This document shows, one piece after another, positions 17,165 through 25,861 of a stretch of DNA of 64,000 nt. Source of the DNA: Roseicyclus mahoneyensis (GTDB lineage: Bacteria > Pseudomonadota > Alphaproteobacteria > Rhodobacterales > Rhodobacteraceae). The stretch lies in contig NZ_QGGW01000005.1 of NCBI RefSeq assembly GCF_003148775.1, forward strand, positions 62,001-126,000, read 5' to 3'. Below the pieces are notes generated by a model. That model searched no databases and had not been told where the DNA came from. It worked only from the letters and a program-made list of their open reading frames with translations. Every line of letters begins with the position of its first letter. Within the stretch, counting starts at the first letter, position 1. The position numbers and the translations under genes are program-made.

Positions 17165-18046
17165 GTGAAGGACAATTTCGACGACCGCAAGACCCGAGCT
17201 TCCGCCTGGTTCCGCAGCCTGCGCGACGACATCGTCGCCGCCTTCGAGGCGCTGGAGGATGCGCAGGGCGGCGACCAGCCCCCCGGCCGCTTCGAGGTGA
17301 CCGAGACCAAACGCCACTCCGATGACGGATCGGACGCGGGCGGCGGATTGATGAGCGTCATGCGTGGCGGCCGCGTGTTCGAGAAGGTGGGCGTCAACGT
17401 CTCCACCGTCTATGGCCAGTTGGGCGAACGCGCGGTGGCGGCCATGTCGGCGCGCAAGGACATGTCTGGCCTCAAGGATGATCCGACCTTCTGGGCCTCA
17501 GGCATCTCGCTGGTGGCCCACATGCAAAACCCTCATGCCCCCGCCGTCCACATGAACACGCGCATGTTCTGGACGCCGGTCGCATCGTGGTTCGGCGGCG
17601 GATCCGATCTGAACCCCGCCATCGAATATGCCGAGGACACAGCGCATTTCCACGACGTGCTGCGCAACCATTGCGAGCGTCACAGCGCCGACGCCTACCC
17701 GCGCTTCAAGGCATGGGCCGACGAATATTTCTACGTGCCGCACCGCCATCGTGCGCGCGGCGTCGGCGGGATCTTCTACGATGACCTCAACACCGGCGAC
17801 TGGGAGGCCGATTTCGCCTTTACCCAAGATGTTGGCCGCGCCTTCCTCCCGGCTTTTGTACCTTGCGTCGAACGCCGCCGCCACAGCGCCTGGACCGAGG
17901 CCGATCGCGAGGCGCAGCTGGTTCATCGCGGGCTCTACGCGGAATACAATCTTGTCTATGACCGCGGCACCAAATTCGGGCTGGAGACCGGCCACGATGC
18001 CAATGCAGTCCTCATGAGCCTGCCGCCCATCGCCAAATGGACCTGA
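17165..18046 (+). CDS. hemF: aerobic coproporphyrinogen-III oxidase
   Basis: HemF (293 residues) uses O2 to decarboxylate coproporphyrinogen III to protoporphyrinogen IX. Conserved segments include GGRVFEKVGVNVSTVYG, NPHAPAVHMNTRMF, the metal/substrate His region AEDTAHFHD, RGVGGIFYDDL and the C-terminal GLETGHDANAVLMSLPP. The start is a GTG at 17165 preceded by AAGGA. Another two haem genes, hemE and hemC, lie about 3-5 kb downstream. The 247 bases between dacA and hemF hold no gene I can support. Confidence 0.96.
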   Translation: MKDNFDDRKTRASAWFRSLRDDIVAAFEALEDAQGGDQPPGRFEVTETKRHSDDGSDAGGGLMSVMRGGRVFEKVGVNVSTVYGQLGERAVAAMSARKDMSGLKDDPTFWASGISLVAHMQNPHAPAVHMNTRMFWTPVASWFGGGSDLNPAIEYAEDTAHFHDVLRNHCERHSADAYPRFKAWADEYFYVPHRHRARGVGGIFYDDLNTGDWEADFAFTQDVGRAFLPAFVPCVERRRHSAWTEADREAQLVHRGLYAEYNLVYDRGTKFGLETGHDANAVLMSLPPIAKWT

Positions 18047-18054
18047 GGGGCGCG

Positions 18055-18312
18055 TCAAGGACGCCAGTGGCCTAAGGCCTTCTCTGGCATCACGGGCCCC
18101 CCGTCATTGGCGCGACCGCTTGCCGCGTCCCGGATCACGGTTTCCCAGCCGCAGGGCCGGTGCCTGTCCCCGCGGACAAAGCAGCGCAGTCGTCCGGAGC
18201 GGCAAGCGGGACATCGCCGCCCGCGTGCCCGCAGGTCAGCAAGAACCCGCCCAGACGGCCGTCTCGCGTTTTCGTGTCCGGCCGGAGGCTTGTGTGCGGG
18301 GCGCGCGACCAT
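18055..18312 (-). CDS. possible small Cys-rich protein in the hemF-OMP gap
   Basis: The 325-base stretch between hemF and the porin-like gene contains this 85-codon frame. The first half is poor, but the second half reads like a real protein: CPACRSGRLRCF, a further PCGWETVIRDAASG, and a terminal PEKALGHWRP. Cys pairs suggest a small zinc-binding fold. The stop overlaps a hairpin (GCCAG/CTGGC with inner GGCCT/AGGCC, 18063-18088) just after hemF. Codon use is not decisive. I do not recognise the family, and the frame could be spurious. Confidence 0.35.
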   Translation of the reverse strand: MVARPAHKPPAGHENARRPSGRVLADLRARGRRCPACRSGRLRCFVRGDRHRPCGWETVIRDAASGRANDGGPVMPEKALGHWRP

Positions 18313-18371
18313 AGCCTAAAGACAGGCCGCGCCCGTCGGGCGTTGGACGCAACGAAACATACAGGACAAAT

Positions 18372-18968
18372 ATGACCATGAAAAAAGCTCTCCTCCTATC
18401 GGCCGGGCTTGCAGCTCTTTCGACCGCACCCGCACTGGCCGGCGGCTTCGCTGAACCAGCCCAGCCCCCCGTCACCATCGCGCCTGCGCCCGTTGCGCCC
18501 AGTGCGAACTGGACCGGCTTCTCGGTTGGCGGCCAGCTCGGGTACGGCGATGTCTCGACCAGCGGTCCGTCGCTTGGCGGCAATGACTACACCTATGGTC
18601 TGCGCGCCTATTACGACTACGACTTCGGGAATTTCATCCTCGGTGGTGGTCTGCAATATGACAACACCGGCATCGACCTCGGGGGTGTCACTACGCTTGA
18701 TTCGGTCACGCGGCTTGGCCTGCGCGCCGGTGTCGATCTGGGCCAGAACTGGGTTTACGGCACCGCCGGCCTCGCGCAGGCCCGGACCTCCAACCCCGCG
18801 GTGGGCGACAGCAACGGCTGGTTCGCCGGTGCGGGCTACGAGGTTTTCGTGGCCAGTAACGTGACCTTTGGCGCCGAGCTGCTGTATCACGAGTTCGACA
18901 GCTTCGACCTGCCCGGCCTCGAGGCCAACGCGACCACCGCGTCCCTGTCGGTCAACTTCCGCTTCTGA
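18372..18968 (+). CDS. outer-membrane beta-barrel protein (Omp25/opacity-like)
   Basis: A 198-residue secreted protein with a signal peptide (to about residue 23, ending APALA), a Pro/Ala-rich linker, then alternating amphipathic strands from NWTGFSVGGQLGYG to the C-terminal SLSVNFRF. A terminal Phe is the usual BAM-recognition signal of outer-membrane barrels. The size fits an eight-stranded OmpA/OmpW-like barrel without a periplasmic domain. It has an AGGAC shortly before the ATG. It converges with the FAD oxidoreductase gene, with only 3 bases between stops. Confidence 0.85.
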   Translation: MTMKKALLLSAGLAALSTAPALAGGFAEPAQPPVTIAPAPVAPSANWTGFSVGGQLGYGDVSTSGPSLGGNDYTYGLRAYYDYDFGNFILGGGLQYDNTGIDLGGVTTLDSVTRLGLRAGVDLGQNWVYGTAGLAQARTSNPAVGDSNGWFAGAGYEVFVASNVTFGAELLYHEFDSFDLPGLEANATTASLSVNFRF

Positions 18969-18971
18969 TCG

Positions 18972-20147
18972 TTACATAAAAACCGGCGCAAAATCCGCGC
19001 CCAGACCCTCGGCGGCGACGCTTCCGCCGAGGGCTGCCACCGACCCGAGCCGCCCAAGCTCATCCGCACATTTGGCGGCAGAACCATTCCCCCCGGTCAA
19101 AAGCGTTACCCGGTCGTCCAGCCGCGCAATATAGGGGTAGTCCGTCCGCGTGAAAGTGACCGCGCAAGGCGCCGTCGCAGTGCGTTCGATCCGCAGATCG
19201 GGCATCAGCGCGACCAGATCGGCCAGCAAGGACGCCCCGGCCTCCGCCCCGCCCGACGTTTTGAACCACGCATTGAGCGCCGCGCCGTCGATTGCCTCCG
19301 GGCTGGTCAATTCGCCCCCGATCTTGATGTAGCGCCGCCCATCCGGGTACCGGATCGGCGGCAACAGGTAGCGGTCGGTCGGGTCGCCTTCGGGCACCCA
19401 GATCAGGCTGGGCATGTCCGACAACCGCGCCGCTTCGGCCTCGGACACCTCGGCGAAGGCAACCGTGCGCTGATAGACCCGCATCGCGGGGCGGTCCGCC
19501 GTCAGTGGCGCGGCCGAGGCCCAGCCCCCCGTCGCCACGACGACATGATCCGCGCTCACCCTGCCGCCACTGGCCAGCGCGACGGTCCCGCCGTCCCGCC
19601 CCATAGCATGTGTCGCCACCACCTCGGCCCCGGCGGTGACGGCCAGCGCTTCATGGGCGCGCCGCATCGCGCGCGGGTCTATGGTGCCGCCCACAGGGTC
19701 GAACACCGCCTCGCTGCCTGCGGGGAGGTCGAACATCGGGAACCGCCGGGCCAGCGCCGCGCCCGACAGGCGGTCATGCGCAAGACCCAGCGCCTTGGGC
19801 GTTTCGAGAAACCCTGCCGTGAACCCGGCCAACGGCCCGTCGAGCGGCCCTGCCATCACCCCGCCGCAGGGCGTGTAGAAGGCGATGCCTGTCCGGGCCT
19901 CGATCTCGCGGTAGCGCAGCAGCGACCGGGTCGACAGCCGCGCCCAGACCGGATCATGGGCAATTGCCCGCGTGATCCGTCCTGCGTCATGGAAACTGCC
20001 AAAGGGCCCGTCATGGGCGGCAGGGTCCGCCGGTTCATCCGGCCCGACCAGCGCCACCCGGCATCCCCTCTGGGCCAAGTGCATCGCACAGGCCGTTCCC
20101 ATAAGACCGCGCCCGATCACGGCCACATCCATCGGACCCATCATCAT
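18972..20147 (-). CDS. FAD-dependent oxidoreductase (DAO family, sarcosine oxidase-like)
   Basis: About 391 residues with an N-terminal Rossmann motif VAVIGRGLMGTACAMHLAQRG, where GxGxxG is GRGLMG, and a C-terminal LLTGGNGSAAKCADELG that contacts FAD. The middle HVVVATGGWASAAP fits D-amino-acid oxidase/monomeric sarcosine oxidase relatives, which oxidise secondary or N-methyl amines. The substrate is unknown. The start is one of three consecutive ATGs after GAAAGG, or the ATG at 20132. No pathway partner is nearby. Confidence 0.8.
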   Translation of the reverse strand: MMMGPMDVAVIGRGLMGTACAMHLAQRGCRVALVGPDEPADPAAHDGPFGSFHDAGRITRAIAHDPVWARLSTRSLLRYREIEARTGIAFYTPCGGVMAGPLDGPLAGFTAGFLETPKALGLAHDRLSGAALARRFPMFDLPAGSEAVFDPVGGTIDPRAMRRAHEALAVTAGAEVVATHAMGRDGGTVALASGGRVSADHVVVATGGWASAAPLTADRPAMRVYQRTVAFAEVSEAEAARLSDMPSLIWVPEGDPTDRYLLPPIRYPDGRRYIKIGGELTSPEAIDGAALNAWFKTSGGAEAGASLLADLVALMPDLRIERTATAPCAVTFTRTDYPYIARLDDRVTLLTGGNGSAAKCADELGRLGSVAALGGSVAAEGLGADFAPVFM

Positions 20148-20177
20148 CCTTTCGCTTGGCGACACGTCGGGCGCGTC

Positions 20178-20248
20178 CGTATTTTCGGAAACAAGAAGGA
20201 CAATTTTACCAAAATCCGCCCTTCTTCTTCATCTTCCTCCAAATACGG
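20178..20248. repeat. inverted pair of TATTT-GGAA-GAAG repeats between hemE and the oxidoreductase
   Basis: On the plus strand CGTATTTTCGGAAACAAGAAG (first 20 bases from 20178) is faced by a minus-strand copy CGTATTTGGAGGAAGATGAA starting at 20248. The arms share CGTATTT, GGAA and GAAG. A third related copy is in the methyltransferase gene (1541-1560). The pattern looks like a dispersed non-autonomous repeat lying just after the hemE stop, where it may also act as a transcript end. Confidence 0.5.
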
Positions 20249-20280
20249 CTGCACCCGCCCAACATAGGCGACGGCCTTGG

Positions 20281-21327
20281 TCAGCCTCGAATCGTTTCCA
20301 GAAGCAGATGGACATTGTCGGGGTCCGCCTCGGGGGTGATGCCATGCCCGAGGTTGAAGATATGCGGCCCGCCTTTCAGCGCATCGACGATGCGGCGCGT
20401 CTCGTCGATCAACGCCTGACCGCCCGTCACCATGTGCTTTGGATCGAGGTTGCCCTGAACGCAGCTGTCGGGCTGCAGGTGGCGGGCGGCCCACGTGGGG
20501 TCCACCTTGGTGTCGATGGCCAGCCCGTCTGCACCGACTGCCTTGGCGAAACCGACATAGTTCTCGCCCGCCTCGCGCGGGAAGGCGATGATCGGCAGGC
20601 CGGGGTGGCGGCGCTTGAGTTCCGCCGTGATCCGCTTGGCGGGTTCCAGCGCGAAATCGTGGAAGGCCTGACCTTTCAGTGATCCGGCCCAGCTGTCGAA
20701 GATCTTGATCACTTCGGCGCCTGCCTGAACCTGCATGTCGAGGTATTCGATCGTGGCCTCGGTCAGCAGGTCAATCAGGGCCCTGAAGGTCTCGGGATCG
20801 CCTTCGCGCAACGCATGGGCCGGGGCCTGATCGGGTGTGCCGCGCCCGGCGATCATGTAGGTCGCCACCGTCCAGGGCGCGCCGGCAAAGCCGATCAGCG
20901 CTGTCTCCTGCGGCAATTCGCGCGTAAGGATCCGCAGCGTCTCGTAGACGGGCGCAAGATGGTCGTGGATGTCGTCCTTGCCCTTGAGCGGGCGCAGCCC
21001 CTCGGGCCCGGTGATCGTGGACAGGCGGGGGCCCTCGCCGGTTGCGAACCACAATTCCGCCCCAAGCGCCTGAGGGATCAGCAAGATATCCGCGAACATG
21101 ATTGCAGCGTCGAACCCGTAGCGGCGGATCGGTTGCAAGGTCACCTCGGCGGCAAGATCGGAATTGTAGCACAGAGACAGGAAATCCCCCGCCTGCGCGC
21201 GCGTCGCGCGGTATTCGGGCAGGTAGCGCCCGGCCTGACGCATCAGCCAGACGGGGGGCGCATCCATTGCCTCGCCCGCCAGCGAACGCAGGAGTTTTTT
21301 CTGGCTGGTCTGGGGCGCGTCAAACAT
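20281..21327 (-). CDS. hemE: uroporphyrinogen decarboxylase
   Basis: HemE (348 residues) decarboxylates the four acetates of uroporphyrinogen III to give coproporphyrinogen III. Signatures are [17 protein letters not shown] near the N-terminus, [17 protein letters not shown] with the catalytic Asp, and [16 protein letters not shown]. The start [11 protein letters not shown] at 21325-21327 is the family start. The gene is divergent from hemC across a 106-base region rich in TGTC/GACA motifs, including a PpsR-type palindrome. Confidence 0.97.
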   Translation of the reverse strand: MFDAPQTSQKKLLRSLAGEAMDAPPVWLMRQAGRYLPEYRATRAQAGDFLSLCYNSDLAAEVTLQPIRRYGFDAAIMFADILLIPQALGAELWFATGEGPRLSTITGPEGLRPLKGKDDIHDHLAPVYETLRILTRELPQETALIGFAGAPWTVATYMIAGRGTPDQAPAHALREGDPETFRALIDLLTEATIEYLDMQVQAGAEVIKIFDSWAGSLKGQAFHDFALEPAKRITAELKRRHPGLPIIAFPREAGENYVGFAKAVGADGLAIDTKVDPTWAARHLQPDSCVQGNLDPKHMVTGGQALIDETRRIVDALKGGPHIFNLGHGITPEADPDNVHLLLETIRG

Positions 21328-21398
21328 TGGGATTGTCCTTCGGTCGGTCTTTGGACAGGAATTGTCCGCGCCCGTCAGTCTGTCAACCCGAGGGTGAT

Positions 21399-21416
21399 TG
21401 TCAAGCAAAGTTGACA
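21399..21416. promoter_or_regulatory. PpsR/CrtJ-type operator between hemE and hemC
   Basis: TGTCAAGCAAAGTTGACA is a perfect 6-bp inverted repeat and matches TGT-N12-ACA (TGTC-N10-GACA), the target of the photosynthesis repressor PpsR/CrtJ of purple bacteria. It lies 17 bases before the hemC ATG. A further TGTCAA at 21381-21386 is exactly 18 bases upstream, and TGTCC/GGACA elements occur at 21334-21367. PpsR control of hemC and hemE is known in Rhodobacter; assigning it here is inference from the motif. Confidence 0.6.
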
Positions 21417-21433
21417 GGTATAGAAGGACCGCC

Positions 21434-22396
21434 ATGACGCTCGATCTGCCGACCCCCGCCCAACCCCTTCGCATCGGAACCCGCGGTTCGCCGCTTGCAC
21501 TGGCGCAGGCGCGCGAGACGCGGTCGCGTCTGATGGCGGGTTTCGATTTGCCCGAGGATGCCTTCGAGATCGTGGTGATCAAGACCACCGGCGACGACCG
21601 CAGCCTCATCGACGCCGACATCGCGCTCAAGACACTGGGCGGCAAGGGCCTGTTCACCAAGGAAATCGAAGAGGCGATGCTGGATGGTTCCATCGACATC
21701 GCTGTCCATTCCATGAAGGACATGCCGGTGCTGCAACCCGCGGGCCTGATGCTCGACTGCTACCTGCCGCGCGAGGATGTGCGCGATGCCTTCGTGTCGC
21801 TGGGCCATGACAGCCTTGCCGCTCTGCCCGAGGGTGCGCGCGTCGGCTCGTCCTCGCTGCGCCGCCGGGCGCAGCTCAAGGCACGGCGGCCGGACCTTCA
21901 GGTGGTCGAGTTCCGAGGCAATGTGCAGACACGGATGAAGAAGCTGGGCGACGGGATGGCCGATGCGACCTTCCTCGCCATGGCGGGCCTGCGTCGCCTT
22001 GGCATGACCGAGGTGGTGAAATCCGCCATCGAGGTCGCCGACATGCTGCCGGCCGTGGCTCAAGGTGCGATAGGCATCGAACGGCGCGTGGTAGACCACC
22101 GCGCCGCGGCCATGCTGGAGGCGATCCACCATGGCCCGACCGGCCAGCGTCTGGCAGCCGAACGTGCATTCCTTGCAGGGCTCGACGGATCATGCGAGAC
22201 GCCCATCGCGGGGCTTGCCGAACTGGACGGCGGCACCTTGCGACTGCGCGGCGAGATCTTGCGCCCCGACGGGTCCGAGGTTCTGACTGATGATCGCAGC
22301 GCACCCATCGAGGATGGGGTGGCGCTGGGCGCGGCCATGGCGCGCGACCTGCGGGCACGGGCGGGCGAAGGTTTCTTCGACTGGATCGCAGCCTAA
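21434..22396 (+). CDS. hemC: porphobilinogen deaminase (hydroxymethylbilane synthase)
   Basis: HemC (320 residues) polymerises four porphobilinogens into hydroxymethylbilane. Visible features are [14 protein letters not shown] at 13-26, the catalytic Asp region VHSMKDMP at 91-98, [12 protein letters not shown], and Cys254 in GSCETPIAG, which carries the dipyrromethane cofactor. The ATG at 21434 follows AAGGA. An upstream in-frame ATG at 21398 would read through the PpsR-type site and is rejected. Divergent from hemE. Confidence 0.97.
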   Translation: MTLDLPTPAQPLRIGTRGSPLALAQARETRSRLMAGFDLPEDAFEIVVIKTTGDDRSLIDADIALKTLGGKGLFTKEIEEAMLDGSIDIAVHSMKDMPVLQPAGLMLDCYLPREDVRDAFVSLGHDSLAALPEGARVGSSSLRRRAQLKARRPDLQVVEFRGNVQTRMKKLGDGMADATFLAMAGLRRLGMTEVVKSAIEVADMLPAVAQGAIGIERRVVDHRAAAMLEAIHHGPTGQRLAAERAFLAGLDGSCETPIAGLAELDGGTLRLRGEILRPDGSEVLTDDRSAPIEDGVALGAAMARDLRARAGEGFFDWIAA

Positions 22397-22529
22397 CCAC
22401 CATCCGGTCGCAAATTCGCGCCCGAACCGTTTTGTGCGGTTGCGGCATCGCGTCTTGCGTGGTTTGGTCGGATCAAACGATGCGCGGGCCGCTTTGGTGG
22501 GTCGACACGGCTTTGGCGAGTGTTTCAAG

Positions 22530-23102
22530 ATGCGGCTTGAGCAAACCGGTATTCCCGGCCTGATCGTGATCACCCCGCCGCGTTTCGGGGATGAAAGAGG
22601 TTTCTTTTCCGAGACCTGGAGCCGTGACAAACTGGCCGCCCATGGCGTCACCACCGATTTCGTGCAGGACAATCATTCGCTCTCGGCGCAGATGGGCACC
22701 ATACGCGGCCTGCATTTCCAGAACCCGCCGCGCGCGCAGGCCAAGCTGGTGCGCTGCGGCCGCGGCCTTTTGTTCGACGTGGCCGTCGACATCCGCAACG
22801 GCTCGCCCACCTATGGCAAATGGTTCGGCATCGAGTTGAGCTTCGAGAACGGCAAGCAATTGCTGATCCCGGCGGGCTTCGCCCATGGCTTCGTCACCCG
22901 CGCGCCCGATACCGAGATCATCTACAAGTGCTCCGACACCTACGCCCCCGAGACCGAGGGCGCGCTGCGCTTCGACGATCCCGACATCGGCATCGACTGG
23001 GGCCTCGGCGACACCGCGCCGATCTTGTCGGCAAAGGACGCGCAAGCAGGGGCCTTTGCCGGGTTCGAAAGCGCATTTTTCTACATGAAAGACAGTGCAT
23101 GA
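22530..23102 (+). CDS. rfbC: dTDP-4-dehydrorhamnose 3,5-epimerase
   Basis: RfbC (190 residues) epimerises dTDP-4-keto-6-deoxyglucose at C3 and C5, the third step to dTDP-L-rhamnose. Family segments are [13 protein letters not shown], the catalytic His in [30 protein letters not shown], and [11 protein letters not shown]. The Shine-Dalgarno is weak (GGCGAG). The 133 bases after hemC contain a small GAACCG/CGGTTG hairpin. It opens the polysaccharide operon and overlaps rfbB by ATGA. Confidence 0.95.
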   Translation: MRLEQTGIPGLIVITPPRFGDERGFFSETWSRDKLAAHGVTTDFVQDNHSLSAQMGTIRGLHFQNPPRAQAKLVRCGRGLLFDVAVDIRNGSPTYGKWFGIELSFENGKQLLIPAGFAHGFVTRAPDTEIIYKCSDTYAPETEGALRFDDPDIGIDWGLGDTAPILSAKDAQAGAFAGFESAFFYMKDSA

Positions 23103-24139
23103 AGCTGATGGTTACGGGCGGGGCGGGGTTCATCGGCTCGGCCGTGGTGCGGCTGGCCGTGGCGCGCGGTCATGAGGTGGTCAATGTCGACAAGCTGACC
23201 TATGCCGCCTGCCTCGACAATGTGGCGAGCGTGGCCGGGTCCAAGCTTTATACATTCGAGCAGGCCGACATCTGCGACCGCGCAGCGATGGACCGCATTC
23301 TGGCCCTGCATCAGCCCGATGCGATCATGCATCTCGCCGCCGAAAGCCATGTCGACCGATCCATCGACGGGCCGGGCACATTCATCGAGACCAACATCAC
23401 CGGAACCTATACCCTGCTCGAGGCCGCGCGCGCCTACTGGACGCAGGCGGGCAAGCCGGAGAGTTTCCGCTTCCACCACATCTCGACCGACGAGGTCTAT
23501 GGCACCCTGGGCGAAACGGGTCTCTTCACCGAAGACACCGCCTATGCGCCCAACAGCCCCTATTCGGCCTCCAAGGCCGCGTCGGACCATCTCGTGCGCG
23601 CATGGCATGAAACCTACGGCTTGCCGGTGGTGATGACGAATTGTTCCAACAATTACGGGCCTTACCACTTTCCTGAAAAGCTGATTCCGGTGGTGATCCT
23701 CAACGCGCTGGCGGGCAAACCGATCCCGGTCTACGGGCAGGGCGAAAACGTCCGCGACTGGCTATATGTCGAAGATCACGCCGACGCCCTCCTGCTGGTC
23801 TGCGAAAAGGGCATCGTGGGGCGCAGCTACAACGTGGGCGGCACCAATGAGCGGCGCAACATCGACCTTGTCCGCACGATCTGTGCGCTGCTGGACGACC
23901 GCCGCCCCGCTGGCGCGCCGCATGACCGGCTGATCCGTTTCGTCACCGACCGCCCCGGCCACGACATGCGTTACGCCATCGACGCCAGCCGTATCCGCGA
24001 CGAGCTGGGCTGGCAGCCTTCGGTGACAGTGGAAGAGGGGTTGGCCAAGACCGTCGACTGGTATCTCGAGAACGAGGACTGGTGGCGTGCGCTGCAGGCG
24101 CGGGAGGGGGTGGGGCAACGTCTGGGTCAGAAAACATGA
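23099..24139 (+). CDS. rfbB: dTDP-glucose 4,6-dehydratase
   Basis: RfbB (346 residues) converts dTDP-glucose to dTDP-4-keto-6-deoxyglucose with bound NAD. It is an extended short-chain dehydrogenase with [13 protein letters not shown] at the N-terminus, [23 protein letters not shown] with the catalytic Asp-Glu pair, and [10 protein letters not shown] with YxxxK. The ATG overlaps the rfbC stop (ATGA), which settles the start. Its own stop overlaps the first sulfotransferase start the same way, tying rhamnose synthesis to sulfation genes. Confidence 0.96.
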   Translation: MKLMVTGGAGFIGSAVVRLAVARGHEVVNVDKLTYAACLDNVASVAGSKLYTFEQADICDRAAMDRILALHQPDAIMHLAAESHVDRSIDGPGTFIETNITGTYTLLEAARAYWTQAGKPESFRFHHISTDEVYGTLGETGLFTEDTAYAPNSPYSASKAASDHLVRAWHETYGLPVVMTNCSNNYGPYHFPEKLIPVVILNALAGKPIPVYGQGENVRDWLYVEDHADALLLVCEKGIVGRSYNVGGTNERRNIDLVRTICALLDDRRPAGAPHDRLIRFVTDRPGHDMRYAIDASRIRDELGWQPSVTVEEGLAKTVDWYLENEDWWRALQAREGVGQRLGQKT

Positions 24140-24927
24140 CCCGTGATGTCCCAAAGCGAATCGATTTCTTCATCGTCGGAGCACAGAAGGCGGCCACCAC
24201 CGCCTTGTTGCAGATCTTGTCCCGTCATCCGCGACTGTGCTGTTCCTCGCCCAAGGAACTTCATGTTTTCGACGATGACAGCCGGGACTGGTGCATGCCT
24301 GCGGCCATTGATCTGTCGATGCATTTCCCAAATTGCCCGCCCGATCTTTTGTGGGGAGAGGCCACGCCGATCTACATGTATTGGCCCCATTCCATAGAAC
24401 GTCTTGCCGCCTACAACCCGGGAGCAAGGATCATCGTGGGGCTTCGTCACCCTGCATGGCGCGCGCTGTCTCACTGGAAGATGGAGGTGATCCGAAGCCG
24501 GGACGACATGTCGTTTTCCGACGCGATCCGTTCCCTCGGACGTGCCCGGGTGAATCCCGTGCACAGGGTCTATTCCTATGTCGAAAGGGGGTTCTACGCC
24601 CCGCAGATCAAGCGCATTTTGGCGCATTTTCCCCGCGATCAAGTCTTCTTCTACACAACCGAGGACCTGTTCGTGAACGAGTCCGCGGTCGTGAAGGACC
24701 TGCTGTCATTCCTGCGCGTGACCCCGGACCTTTCGTTGGCTGGTGAGAGCTTTGTGGTTCCGGTCGACACAACCGGGCTTGAGATCGACGCCCGGGACGA
24801 GATCATCTATCTTTCCGCTCTCTTCGCCGGCGATATTCAGGAGACGATGGACCTGACTGATCTCGATCTGCGCTCTTGGCTCGATCCGGACTATGCCGAA
24901 GGATATTTCCATCGGTCCCTGCATTGA
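24136..24927 (+). CDS. PAPS-dependent sulfotransferase 1
   Basis: A 263-residue cytosolic sulfotransferase. The 5'-phosphosulfate-binding loop is [18 protein letters not shown] (11-28) and the 3'-phosphate-binding strand is [17 protein letters not shown] (about 95-111), as in heparan-sulfate-type enzymes that transfer sulfate from PAPS to sugars. The ATG overlaps the rfbB stop (ATGA). Context suggests it sulfates a rhamnose-containing glycan or its precursor; the acceptor is not known. Confidence 0.85.
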   Translation: MTRDVPKRIDFFIVGAQKAATTALLQILSRHPRLCCSSPKELHVFDDDSRDWCMPAAIDLSMHFPNCPPDLLWGEATPIYMYWPHSIERLAAYNPGARIIVGLRHPAWRALSHWKMEVIRSRDDMSFSDAIRSLGRARVNPVHRVYSYVERGFYAPQIKRILAHFPRDQVFFYTTEDLFVNESAVVKDLLSFLRVTPDLSLAGESFVVPVDTTGLEIDARDEIIYLSALFAGDIQETMDLTDLDLRSWLDPDYAEGYFHRSLH

Positions 24928-24949
24928 TCGCGCAAGCGGAGGTCTTGTC

Positions 24950-25159
24950 TTGCCCCTTTCCTTTTTGTGGCGCGGCGCAGCACCCGACGCCGGGTCGTCG
25001 CAGGTCGCCCCCGCAGTCAAGACCATCGCTGTGCGCGATGCACGCGCGTTCCGGTCCGCCCGCATGATGCGCGAGGGTGGGCCATCCGTTCCGACCACGG
25101 GTTCCGGGCGGCCCGACATAGGGCCGACATGGGGCGCCGTCTGTTCGAGGTTTTGCTGA
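24950..25159 (+). CDS. possible 69-residue ORF between two sulfotransferase genes
   Basis: The 235-base gap between the first two sulfotransferases has no established gene. It does hold a frame starting TTG at 24950, seven bases after a good GGAGG (24938-24942), and ending TGA at 25157-25159, three bases before the next ATG. GC at third positions is high. The product (beginning MPLSFLWRGAAPD, ending GAVCSRFC) has no recognisable domain. It would complete an otherwise fully coupled operon, but it may be non-coding. Confidence 0.3.
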   Translation: MPLSFLWRGAAPDAGSSQVAPAVKTIAVRDARAFRSARMMREGGPSVPTTGSGRPDIGPTWGAVCSRFC

Positions 25160-25162
25160 CCC

Positions 25163-25861
25163 ATGCCGCTTGTCTTCATACAAGGGCGCCTCGCTTTTTT
25201 CGCGCATGTTCCCAAATGCGGCGGCACGGCAGTCGAGAACTACCTGCACGCCCGGTTTGGCCGTCTTGCCTTCCTGGACCGTGCATTCAACAAGATCCCC
25301 GATGCCGAACGCTGGACGAAGACCTCGCCGCAACACCTCGAGGCCGCCGCATTCGACCGGATCATCCCGCAAAGCTGGGTTACCCACCGTTTTGCAGTGA
25401 TCCGTCATCCGCAGGACCGCATCGTTTCAGTGTTCCGGTTCCAACGCGATGTGGAGCGCAGCATAGACGAGGGCCTTTCCTTTTCGGACTGGCTGGCCGC
25501 GCAGGAAACCTTGATGACCGGCGACCGGCACAGGCTCGACAATCATGCAAGACCCGCAACCGATCTGGTGCCCGCGGACTGCAGGATTTTCCGGCTCGAG
25601 GACGGGCTGGGCGATCTGGTCGGCTGGCTGGACCAGATCGAGGGTGCATCGCGCGCCCCGCGAGAAGTCGGCAGGGCGAATGATTACGGAAAGGTGATGG
25701 GTTTCCTGGGGCGGGAACCCCGACCTGCGCCTGATGTGACTGCGGAGGATCAGGCGACGATCGCCCGGATATATGCCGCGGATTTCACGAGGTTCGGCTA
25801 CACGCCGTATCCCGCGACATCCACGGCAAGTCCGAAAGCCTGCAAGGATGATAGCGAATGA
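25163..25861 (+). CDS. sulfotransferase 2 (sulfotransferase family 2-like)
   Basis: A 232-residue protein with the PAPS motifs AFFAHVPKCGGTAVENYL (11-28) and FAVIRHPQDRIVSVFRF (about 77-93), typical of the carbohydrate sulfotransferase family 2 group. It has no signal peptide or membrane helix, so it probably acts in the cytosol. Its own Shine-Dalgarno is poor (GAGG twelve bases away), so translation may be coupled to an upstream frame. Its stop overlaps the rfbD start (ATGA). Confidence 0.82.
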   Translation: MPLVFIQGRLAFFAHVPKCGGTAVENYLHARFGRLAFLDRAFNKIPDAERWTKTSPQHLEAAAFDRIIPQSWVTHRFAVIRHPQDRIVSVFRFQRDVERSIDEGLSFSDWLAAQETLMTGDRHRLDNHARPATDLVPADCRIFRLEDGLGDLVGWLDQIEGASRAPREVGRANDYGKVMGFLGREPRPAPDVTAEDQATIARIYAADFTRFGYTPYPATSTASPKACKDDSE

